The notes under the pieces were generated by a model. That model was given only the letters and a program-made list of their open reading frames with translations, was not told the DNA's origin and ran no database searches. A DNA stretch of 64,000 nt from Vanrija pseudolonga (Eukaryota > Basidiomycota > Tremellomycetes > Trichosporonales > Trichosporonaceae), in assembly GCF_020906515.1 (NCBI RefSeq), contig NC_085855.1:1240001-1304000 (forward strand). The letters run 5' to 3'. A program made the translations under genes and the position numbers. Shown piece by piece: positions 1-8,547 of this stretch (the first letter of the stretch is position 1; every line of letters begins with the position of its first letter).

Positions 1-544
1 TCGACGCTGAGACGTACCATCGCGTCGCTGACGCTGGAATGGGCGGTGCGGCATACCTCGGCATCCCTCGGTGCAATCGATGAGCTCTACATCCACCACC
101 TGATTGCGCTTAGTGGCGGATCTGGGCATATCGGTGCTCGTATCGTCAACTCGGCCACAAGCGCGGATGGCACCGACTCGTGCCCTGCGTGTAAGAGTGA
201 GATTCCGTTCGTGGCGGACAGCGGGGCGCGGTGTGCCAAGGGGCATGAATGGGGTGAGTTAAGTCGCGGCGATGGTACGAGTGGCGTGATATTGACCTGC
301 GTCAGAACGGTGCTCTGTCACTCACTTCCCCATCACAACGCCAGAGTATCGCTTGTGTCCTGTGTGTCCTGCCGTGTCCCTCATCCCCAGGAGCCAGATG
401 GTGGCGGGTGGGGGCGGCGCGGCAACCGAGGCCAACGGCTCGGCGGCGGCGGCGGCGACGACAAGCGACTCGCTTGTGCAGTTTGCACTCGAGTCCGCAG
501 TGCATTGTGTCATGTGTGGCGGGCGGTGGTCAACCGCGTTGTGA
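1..544 (+). CDS. TFIIIC zinc-finger subunit (TFIIIC90/GTF3C4-like), 3' end
   Basis: The reading frame is open from base 1, so the 5' part lies outside the window. Exons are 1-253 and 345-544, with a GTGAGT intron at 254-344; the join restores one frame. The product ends with a zinc-finger-like block: SCPACKSEIPF, then GARCAKGHEWE, then RLCPVCPA, and a last CVMCGGRW just before the stop. The order CPxC, C-x3-GHEW, CPxC, CxxCG resembles the putative zinc finger at the C-terminus of the 90-kDa TFIIIC subunit, which helps recruit RNA polymerase III to tRNA promoters in the nucleus. A spacer rich in Gly, Ala and Thr lies between the last two Cys pairs. The family call rests only on this C-terminal motif. 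Confidence 0.6.
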
Positions 545-1724
545 GGGGCCGTATGTGAGCGGGCGGACATGGTAGCGAGGTGTAGTCAGCTGGATACGTA
601 GACGGGCGGGGCGGGGCGTCGCCCAATGCCAGCAGCTGTATTAATGGCGCGAGTTTGCGCGCAATGTATGGTCCATATTGCCGCGAGTGCCAGTCAGCCA
701 ACACAAAAACAGCGGCGACATGCCGACTGACGCGCAGGTGCCGTTGACGAGCGGCAGCGGCAGTGGCGCAGCCCTGGCGCGCTGATAACGCCAGTGCCGA
801 GGGGACACGAGCGCGTCGGCGCGTCGTGGGGTGGCGGGTGGCGGGTGGCGGGCTGCCGGCGGGTCAAGCACGTTCATCGAGCACATGTCACCAGCGGCCC
901 AAAGTGGGGCCGGTACGCTCCGACGTTTGGTATCTGATAGCTTAGCCTGCACTGCACGGCATGCTTCGTAGTCGTAGTCATGCATTTGGATTTGGCATGG
1001 CATGCCAAATCGTGGAGGAGTTGCGGTCGTCGAGTCGGTGTGTGGCCGCTCGCAGTGGCGGGTCCGGATCGACCCGGTGACAGAACGGCGGGGCGCGATT
1101 CGTCCCGACCTGACTCGGCGCCGAGGCGACAACCAGTGCAACAATGTTTGTTTTCACGGCGTTGGCGGCGTGCTCTGATCGAATGTAGATGCGTGCATGC
1201 GTGTAGTCCGACTCGGAGTACAGCGACTGCAAACATGCATGCATGCACGCCGGGGTTTGTGCAGCTTTTTGCTAGGCGGCAGCAGCCACGCCCCAGCTGG
1301 CCGGCCACAGAAAAGCGCGCGATTACGGGTTATCTGGGGCGAGAACGCGCCCGGCGGCGGGGAGGCGCCACTGATCTAGGGGTGGGCCCGACGTCATTGC
1401 CTTGCCCCTGGTCTGTAGCCCCGGCGGCAAGTGTAGCCTTTGGTATTCCCATTTCCGATGTTTGCCTCGGAGCGGAGAGAGAGAGAGAGGGTGGTGCATC
1501 AGCTGTGTGCCAAGGGCGGGGTATTGTTGATGCGACGGGCACGAGTCGACGACAGTGGCGAGTTTGCAGAGCTGCGCTGATCGGAACTGGTATATATCTT
1601 CGGGTTCCTCGAGGCGGTCGGTAGTCACTCAGACAAGACAACTTTCACCCGATAGCTAGCCAGCTACAACGTAGCACCACATCACACACCACACCACACC
1701 ACTCCACCCCCACCCCCCACCACC
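545..1724. other. Intergenic region upstream of alternative oxidase
   Basis: No reading frame here has splice signals and codon use like the neighbouring genes. It holds the 3' flank of the TFIIIC gene and the promoter and leader of the oxidase gene. A palindromic TGGCATGGCATGCCA-type stretch lies near 990-1005 and a GAGAGAGAGAG run near 1476. Just before the start codon (1670-1722) the strand is rich in CA and CCA, as expected of a leader. Confidence 0.6.
1591..1597 (+). promoter_or_regulatory. TATA-like box of the alternative oxidase gene
   Basis: TATATAT lies about 130 bp before the oxidase start codon, a distance compatible with a TATA element plus a leader of roughly 100 nt. Assigned from sequence and position only. 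Confidence 0.35.
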
Positions 1725-3020
1725 ATGTCCTCCCTCCTCGTTATGCCCCTCCGCGCCGGCGGGCCCAGCGTGCTCCGCATCGCAGCTACCAGCTCGCGTC
1801 GCGCACCGGCGCTCTGCCTCGCGGGGCTGCACACCAGCTCTATCGCGCGGACGCCGCCTGCGCCCAGCGCTGCGCCGAAGAACGCGGCGTCGTCTTCTTC
1901 TTCCTCGGCAGCTGCCGATGCGACGACGAGCGCGCTCTCTCACGAGGGGCGCGGGAGCGAGGGCGCGCACTACAACGGTGAGTGGCGCGCGGCGCGGCGA
2001 CTGGAAGCAAAGCTCACACGGCGCAGACAAGACCGAGGCCGACATCTCGGCTCTCATAGCCACCGACAAGGCCGGCGGGTGGACGCTCATGAACCCCATC
2101 TACACCGAGTCGGACCTCGACAGCGTCAAGGTCGTCTACCGCGAGCCGCAGACCATCACCGACGCGACGATCCGCAACATGGTCCGCCTGACCAAGTGGA
2201 CGTTTGACAAGGTGACGGGCTACAAGGGCACGCATATCACGCCCGACCACCTCAAGAGCAGCACGATCGAGCAGCTGCGCGAGAAGGGCGACCTGCTCAG
2301 CGACAAGGCGTGGCTCAAGCGCATCATCTTCCTCGAGTCGATCGCCGGCGTGCCCGGCATGGTGGGTGGTACGCTGCGCCACCTGCGTAGTCTCCGCCTG
2401 CTGCGCCGCGACGGCGGCTGGATCCACACGCTGCTGGAAGAGGCCGAGAACGAGCGCATGCACCTGCTGTGAGTGGGACGGACACACAACACAGCTGGCA
2501 CCTGCTGACGCCCCCCAGCACCTTCATGACCGTCGCTCGCCCGTCGTGGCTGACCCGCGCGGTCGTCCTCGGCGCCCAGGGCGTCTTCTACAACCTCTTC
2601 TTCCTCACCTACCTGATCACGCCCAAGACGGCGCACCGCTTCGTCGCCGCGCTCGAGGAGGAGGCCGTGCGGACGTACACCCACTGCATCGAGGACGTGG
2701 AGCGCGGCCTCGTGCCCGAGTGGAGCGACAAGCCCGCGCCGCAGATCGCAATCGACTACTGGCGCATGCCCGAGGACGCGTCGCTGCTCGACGTGATCAA
2801 GGCCGTGCGTGCCGACGAGGCGACGCACCGCTTCGTCAACCACTCGCTTGCCAACCTCGACCAGAAGCACGACTTCAACCCCTTCGCTTTGGGCGAGCCG
2901 GCCCCAGAGATCCGCGGCACGATCCCCGGCTTCACCCGGGAAGAGAGCGCAAAGTACGCCAATGAGACGCAGCAGAAGCTGCTCGGCGCGGCAAAGGAGC
3001 AGCAGGAGAAGCAGTCGTAA
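1725..3020 (+). CDS. AOX1: Alternative oxidase, mitochondrial
   Basis: Exons 1725-1977, 2027-2468 and 2519-3020 give 398 residues; introns are 49 and 50 nt. It is the di-iron ubiquinol oxidase of the inner mitochondrial membrane, passing electrons from ubiquinol to oxygen without pumping protons. The four metal-ligand helices are visible: LESIAGVPG (about residue 187), LEEAENERMHL (about 221), EEEAVRTYTH (about 277) and ADEATHRF (about 330). The N-terminus (MSSLLVMPLRAGG..., Arg/Ser/Ala-rich, few acidic residues) fits a mitochondrial presequence, followed by a Ser/Ala linker. The hydrophobic turn VFYNLFFLTYLI matches the membrane-binding region. Length is normal for fungal AOX. The start was chosen as the first ATG of the presequence. 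Confidence 0.97.
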
Positions 3021-3524
3021 GCGGCCTCGAGCGGCGCAGCCGCGAGTGAGCGCGTCCACCGGAGCAACAAACAACGTCGCTGCGCCAGCACCCAGCCACA
3101 AAACGGTCACACAGTCCCACTTGTTAGAGTAAAACGTAATGATGCCCATGTTCATGTATTCTATGTCGCGAAGTGGTGCTGGCGTGGAGTGGCGGGGTGT
3201 AGTGGTTGAGGCATGAGGCCGCTGGCCGGCTGCGTGTCGGATGCCGAGTCGACTCCGTTGTCGCGGCGCGGCGCGGCGCGGCGCGGCGCTGGACTCTCGC
3301 CGCGGACACTGACCGCCGGCTCCGACACCCGGCTCCGAGCTGCGACGCAACGACGCGACTCCGAAGAAACCAATGCATATGATCTGGTGGTCAGCGGCGG
3401 CCGCGACGACGACGCTCACAATGTACTCCTATGTCCAGCTCGCTCTCCTTCCTCTGCGCGGCTCAAGGCCCGTCGTCCACACGCCCACCGCTCGCACGGC
3501 GCACCGCCGCCTCCGGCGTCGGTG
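3021..3524. other. Spacer between converging genes
   Basis: Tail-to-tail spacer between the oxidase (+) and the small membrane protein gene (-). It is GC-rich, with a GGCGCGGCGCGGCGCGGCG run near 3268-3286. Longer open frames on the minus strand here only mirror the oxidase coding strand. Nothing else recognised. Confidence 0.6.
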
Positions 3525-3758
3525 CTAGTTCATCCCCTCCACAGGCCCCTTCTTGACCGGCATATCCACCTTGGGCGCATTAAGCGGCGGCAGCTTGGGC
3601 CCGTGGAACTCGCGCCGCTTGTGTGCCGGGTCGTCGTTGCGCCGATTGGCTAGGATTAGGAAGGTCGAGCTCGCGGCCGCGAGGATGCCGAGGAGGAGGA
3701 GCGGGTTCGGGCCGCGCGGGGTCGGGGGCTTGGTTGGTGGCGGGGGTGGTGCTGTCAT
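3525..3758 (-). CDS. Small single-pass membrane protein, unknown function
   Basis: A 77-residue uninterrupted frame with a good start context (AACAATGAC). The order is a Pro/Thr-rich N-terminus (MTAPPPPPTKPPTPRGPN), one hydrophobic segment at about residues 20-36 (LLLLGILAAASSTFLIL), then a basic stretch (ANRR, HKRREF) and a Pro/Lys tail. This layout is common in small mitochondrial inner-membrane or tail-facing proteins, but no family motif is visible. Its G/C-rich codon use matches the neighbours. It converges with the oxidase gene and lies downstream of twinfilin on the same strand. Not recognised. Confidence 0.6.
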   Translation of the reverse strand: MTAPPPPPTKPPTPRGPNPLLLLGILAAASSTFLILANRRNDDPAHKRREFHGPKLPPLNAPKVDMPVKKGPVEGMN

Positions 3759-4150
3759 TGTTGGTGGTGGGTTGTTGGAGTTGAGGGAAAGTCAACGACG
3801 AGGAGATGGAGAAGACGAGGAAGGCCGGTGGAGGTCATCTCGCCGATCGTCTCCGCCGAGGCGCTTTTTCGCGCCCCTGCTTTTGCAACCACACCCACCA
3901 CTCGACGTCGACGGCTGCATGGCTGGTTTGCACTGCGCACAGCGTGCAGCGCACGACGTGACAACGCAGGCAGGATCAGTGCAATGTAGGCCCGGGCCGA
4001 GCTCGTGAGCATCTTTGGCCGTTGCAAGCCGCGCTCACGCGACTCCTCCCCTCACCAACGCCAACTCGTGCCACACCGCATGCATGCCAACGTTCTGTAG
4101 ATTCATATCCAACATTACCATCCGTACGATCCCACTCTCATGCCATCACG
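3759..4150. other. Intergenic spacer
   Basis: Holds the promoter of the 77-aa gene and the 3' flank of twinfilin, both on the minus strand. No gene-like frame or RNA gene seen. Confidence 0.5.
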
Positions 4151-6079
4151 CTACCTGCGGCCAGCGGGGCGGGGGCGCGCGAAACCGCCGCTGCCACCAC
4201 CGGGCGAGTTGACTCTGGGGCCAAAGGCGTTGAACGCGTTCTGGATTCTCTCCTTGCTGTCCCCGTCGTCCTCGACGGCCGAGGTGGGTGCCGAGGCGTG
4301 CGCCGCGGCAGACACGGGGCTCGACGAGCTCGCGGGCGGCGTGTGCGACGTCGTGCGGATGGGCATCGGGCGGCCAAACGCTGCGCCGACGGGCGCGGGC
4401 GCGCCAAACACTGGCCGAGTGGCAGGCGTGGCGAAGCTGCGCGTCGGGTTGCTGCTCGGCGGCGGGGCGGCAGCGACACCGAACCCGCTCGGTGCGGGCG
4501 CTCCAAACACGGCAGGCTTGCCCGGGTTCGGGAGGCTCGACGCGTGTTTTGGCTTGGCTGGAAGCGCCTCGCGCAGGTGCGTCTCGTTGACGTCGTTCTT
4601 GTCCGACGTCTCAATCTTGCCGTGGATCTCGACGCCCGCCTTGTCGATCGCATCCTGCTGAACGCCACGCACCGACGTCGAGTAGATCATGCGGAACTTG
4701 ACGGGGCTGCCGGACGGGCACCAGTAGATGAAGACGACGCGGCCCTTGGACTCGACCTCGGGCTCTGGTTCAGGCTCGGCGGCAGCGATGGGCTCGGGCG
4801 ACGCGGGCTTGGACTCGACCTTGAGCGCTGCGACACCTTCCTCTGCCGTCTCTTCCTTGTCACCACCTGTCTCCTCAGCCTCCTCCTTCGGTGCAGCGTC
4901 CTCCTCCTCTCCTCCCTCCGTCTTCTCCTTCTCCTGCTCCTCACCATCGGCAGCGTTTTCAGGCTGGGCTGTTGAAGCTGCGACGTAGCGAACACCGCCA
5001 GCGGTCGCCTGGAATGTGTTGCGGGGTGCGGAAGGCGCAGCGGCGGCAGGCGCCGGCTTTGGTGCCGGCTTGGGGGGCGGGGGCGTGGGGAACGAGTAGA
5101 AGACGTAGGCTGGGGCCTTCTCTGGCAGCTTGGACGCGAGCTCGGAGGGCTTGCACGCCTCGGAGCGCTGCAGCTGGAGCAGCGACGAGTCGGTGGGCGC
5201 AATGTCCTGGGTGTCAGTTGTGTCGAGGACACGTGAACTCACCAGAGACACGATCCAGCCGTCGTCAGACCTCGCAGCGGCCTTGGTGAGCGCCTCCTGC
5301 ACGTCTGCGTTCCACTTCATGCGGCCACCAAGCCCGACGACAGCCTTGACGCGCGCCGTCTGCGTCTCCTTGTCCAGGGCGAGCGACTTGGCCTCCTCCG
5401 CCTCGGCCGCCTTGATCTCGAGCAGCGCCGCCTCGGACGCGGTGAGCGGGGGAGGCGAGAGGATGTGGTCGAGGTGGGCCTTGAGCGCCTTTGGTGTGAG
5501 GTCTCCCTGAGGGGGTGGGTCAGCACCGCACACTACAGCACAGCACAGACACAACAGCACAGCGCCGCCGCCGCACACTCACAATCGACGTCGCAAACCA
5601 GTCATGCTTAAAGTTGCCGGTGCCCAGCGCCTTCATGAGGCCGCCGCGCGAGCTCGCCTGCAGCATCTTTGCGCGCACGCCCGCATCGTCGGGCACAAAC
5701 GTCACCATCATCCACTCGTACGCGCCGCCCGACTTGGAGTCGAGGCGGTAAGCGAACGACGCGGGCGTCTGCTTGCTCGGCAGCGTGGGGGCGAGCAGCT
5801 CGATGTCGTCGGCGTACGAGCCCTTGGGCTTGACCGTGGTGAGGTGGGAGAAGGACTCTGCGGGGGTGTGTGAGCGGACGAACACAGCTCCAATGTGGGC
5901 ATAGAGGTGAGACGTAGCAAGGGTTACACCACCGTGCAAGCCCTCGCCATCACCCCAGCACAGCACTCACCGCCCTCGATGGTGAAGACGAGCGCGCGGA
6001 CATCGTCAGCGCTCGACTTTGCTGCGCCGAACGCAGCGGAAATCGCAGGCGGGACCTTGATCCCAGAAGGTGCAGACAT
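4151..6079 (-). CDS. Twinfilin-like actin-binding protein, long form
   Basis: Exons, in minus order, are 6079-5971, 5857-5583, 5506-5243 and 5206-4151, giving 567 residues against roughly 330-350 for most twinfilins. The family binds actin monomers and filament ends through two ADF-H domains. The first spans about residues 3-130 (MSAPSGIKVPPAI, FAYRLDS, EWMMVTFVPDDAGVRAKML). The linker PPLTASEAALLEIK is typical. The second starts about residue 150, reads AYVFYSF, is then broken by an insertion of about 115 residues rich in Pro, Glu and Ala, and resumes with WCPSGSPVKFRMIYS. A Pro/Ala/Gly tail with FGAPAP repeats follows. The third intron is only 36 nt and in frame, so it could be retained; removing it lines up the beta strand better. 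High confidence for the family, moderate for that intron. Confidence 0.88.
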
Positions 6080-6427
6080 TTGCGGCGTCTGGAGTGTGCG
6101 AGATGGGTGGAGTGAGAGTTGGAACGAATGGCCAAGTGACTGGAGTGAATTGGGTGCTGCCTGCCAGTTGGAGTGACGAGGTGTTGGTGGTTGTGGTGGG
6201 ACGTGGCTGCGGGGCGCGGGCATTCAGGACAACCGGCAGCGCGACGCACAGTGACGTCGCTCACAAACCACCACCACCACTTTCTCTTGGCCTCAGTGAC
6301 TTGCGACTCTTGTGCATCGCATCTGCCCCAACGCTCTATCCAATGCATACACACGCCAATGCTCCATGCACAAGTAATCCCCAAACACCTCGTCCGCATG
6401 CTATATGTACTCCTGTGCCTCGTCGGC
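6080..6427. other. Twinfilin promoter / RPP30 3' flank
   Basis: Spacer of 348 bp between two minus-strand genes. Imperfect CCACCACCACC runs occur near 6270. No gene seen. Confidence 0.5.
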
Positions 6428-7757
6428 CTATGCGCCAACCTTGCTCTTCTTGTTGGCGGTGGCAGAGTCGGGGGCAGCGCGCTTGGCGCCAGTCTCGGTG
6501 CCGTCCACCTCCATCGCGTCGTCTTCGGCAGCACCGCCGGACCCAGATGGAGGGGGGACGAGGCGAGGTGCCGACGTGACGGCCTTGTGTGTCCTGCGCG
6601 CCTCTGGTGGGTCAGCTAGTCTCATGCCCTGAACCCACGAGCTCGGAGCAACACCTTCTTTGGCGTCAACGAAAGCGCCTCCTTCGCGAGGTTGGCAGGA
6701 ATGCCGAGGATGGTTGCGCTGGATATCAGCTACGAACTTCGCGAGTGAAGCAGCTTACAGGTTCACAACGTCGAACGGTCCACGGAGGCTCGAGCTGCTC
6801 CCATCTGGCCCAGAGGACAGGATGATCCCCTTGCCCTCGGTCACGCGAACAAGCTCGCGGGCATTGGAGAGGAAGTTCTGGCGGTATCTCCGTGCTGCGT
6901 CCTGCGGCACCGATGTTGGGGGAAACAGGCCGGCCGCGTAGGGGATCTCAAACTGGTCGCGTCAGTGGTGAACAACAACAATGCCAACACCACTCACCAC
7001 AACACCCATGCGCAGCGCCTGGCGCACCTGCTTGCGGTTCAAGCGGAACGAGAACGGGCGCTCGTGCAGTGGGACAGTGATGATAGAGATCTGGGATGTT
7101 AGTGGGTCGTCAGGGCCATCCGTTGGGCACCCACCTGGTTAGGACCAGGGTTGGACAGCTCGACACAGGCAACCTGGAAGGCCTTATCCGAGCCAACATA
7201 CGCGCTGAGGATGTCGTAGTCTGCCAGCGCGTTGGTGTTGGCCGCAGTCTGCATGTGTCAGTTGATTGCATGGACAAGGACACAACTCACAATCGGGTGC
7301 ACCTTGCCGTCGTCGAGACGCATGTGGTAGCGCGTAACCTGCACCAGAGTGGGCTGTGATGGGCCAGCGTCGCTGCTGCTGCTACTCGTGCTGAACCGCG
7401 GGTCGAGGCGGGGGAAGGGGAGGGTGCGCGCGTCCGCCGAGCCGAAGGGGCACGGCGTGACGGCGGTCGACTGCTCGGCGGACACGGTGTACGCAACGAC
7501 GTTGTAGCCGACTGGGTGCGTCAGCGGGCTGTATCCCACGATCCACAACCCTCCTACTCACGATGACCTGCGAGCGCGACGTCGCGCGACACCTTGACGC
7601 GCTCAGCGGCGTCCAGCCCAGCCCAGCAGTCCGCCGGCGCCGGGGTGGACGTCTTGGAGCGGTCGTCCGCGGCCTTGCCCTTGCCCTTTGCCTCCTTCTT
7701 CTTCTTGGCGGGCGCAACCTCGGGCGAGGGGAACGGCACGAACAGGTCGTAGTACAT
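6428..7757 (-). CDS. RPP1: Ribonuclease P/MRP protein subunit p30 (RPP30/RPP1)
   Basis: Seven exons (7757-7562, 7511-7291, 7248-7135, 7090-6998, 6952-6759, 6718-6639, 6603-6428) give 357 residues. The protein is the TIM-barrel-like subunit of RNase P and RNase MRP, which trim tRNA 5' ends and pre-rRNA in the nucleus. Family marks in order are the start MYYDLFVPFPSP, LGYNVVAYTV, DYDILSAYVGSDKAFQ, LHERPFSFRLNRKQVRQAL, GVVFEIPYAAG, NFLSNARELVRVTEGKGII, LRGPFDVVNL, and LTPKKVLLRA. The C-terminal tail (about 55 residues) is Ala/Ser/Asp-rich and ends in a basic KKSKVG patch, a likely nuclear signal. Intron lengths run from about 35 to 51 nt. It is divergent from a tRNA gene 167 bp away. Confidence 0.95.
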
Positions 7758-7924
7758 GCCGCGATGAGTGGGTGTGGGTGTGGTGGAGAATAGAGAGACA
7801 ACTAACGCACTTCGATGCGGAAGTCAAGCTGCCCACACCGAAATTGTGCGAGGGAAGGGTACCTCGCGTGGTCGGCACGTGGGAGGGCGCAAGCTCAAAT
7901 TGATCCCGAGACGCAAACAAACAG
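7758..7924. promoter_or_regulatory. Shared upstream region of RPP30 (-) and tRNA-iMet (+)
   Basis: Only 167 bp separate the RPP30 start codon from the first base of the divergent tRNA. The region must hold the RPP30 promoter and leader; the tRNA uses internal A and B boxes. No TATA element stands out. Confidence 0.45.
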
Positions 7925-8007
7925 ATCGCTATGGCTTAGTGGAAAAGCGCCAGGCTCATACTTTGTGTGACACCTGGAGATCCCTGGATCGAGACCAGGT
8001 GGCGATA
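7925..8007 (+). tRNA. Initiator tRNA-Met (CAT) with an 11-nt intron
   Basis: A full cloverleaf can be drawn. The acceptor stem is ATCGCTA/TGGCGAT with discriminator A, the D arm is GCTT/AAGC, the anticodon stem CCAGG/CCTGG and the T stem CCTGG/CCAGG. The anticodon CAT is at 7957-7959. The loop is 18 nt long, so bases 7961-7971 (after position 37) are the intron. Two hallmarks of eukaryotic initiators are present: an A1:U72 end pair, and A54/A60 in the T loop (ATCGAGA instead of TTC...). The anticodon stem has A29:T41 where initiators usually have G:C, so only two of the three usual G:C pairs remain. Confidence 0.9.
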
Positions 8008-8020
8008 CGAAAGCTTCGGC

Positions 8021-8025
8021 TTTTT
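8021..8025 (+). terminator. RNA polymerase III terminator of tRNA-iMet
   Basis: A run of five T lies 13 nt after the discriminator base, the usual polymerase III stop. It follows a small CGAAAGCTTCGG-type inverted repeat. Confidence 0.7.
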
Positions 8026-8547
8026 GGCCCCTGCTGCCTCGTCCTGCTCGTGGTTTTAGATCGCTTCTGCGCGCTGTTGAACTCGATTGAGGTTGATTCT
8101 TTTTGCGAGGTGATCGGCGTGATCGGTGCGTGTGTGCAACGGGGCACAGAACACGCCCCCGCGCCGTCATGCATGATCGGCAGCATACGCGCCGCACACA
8201 CTACGGCGTGTATGAGTGGCTGCGCCGTGTGTGCAGACGCGTACAGGCGTGTGGTCGTGGCTTTAATATCTGCTTGAGGCAACTCTGGTCCAGTCGTCTG
8301 GGCCATGCATGCGCCTTGACACACGCCTGATGAGGGCAACTTGCAGTCAAGGGGCCCCTGGCAGCCAAGAAAGCCCCACTCACCCTCGTGTTCGCAAGGA
8401 CGCTCGTGCGCCGGCGACAGGCTCATTCAACCCCCAGTCCAGCGACTCTTCCCCCGCCGCCCAGCTATTTCTCCCCTCCCTCTCATTCTCTCACTCGCTC
8501 TGTCTCTTGTCCATCCTCGTCATCATCATCCAGTGAACCCCAACACA
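8026..8547. other. Intergenic region before the PHD/chromodomain gene
   Basis: No further RNA gene is found. The last 100 bp before the start codon are rich in C and T (CCCTCCCTCTCATTCTCTC-like), then CATCATCATCC, as expected of a promoter and leader. Confidence 0.5.

Noticed and set aside
2220-3419. Minus-strand open frame of 399 codons
   Set aside because: Antisense shadow of the alternative oxidase gene; low-complexity Arg/Leu-rich translation.
6759-6952. Possible frameshift in RPP30 exon 5
   Set aside because: A careful re-reading of the bases showed the frame is continuous through DAARRYRQNFLSNA; the gene is intact.
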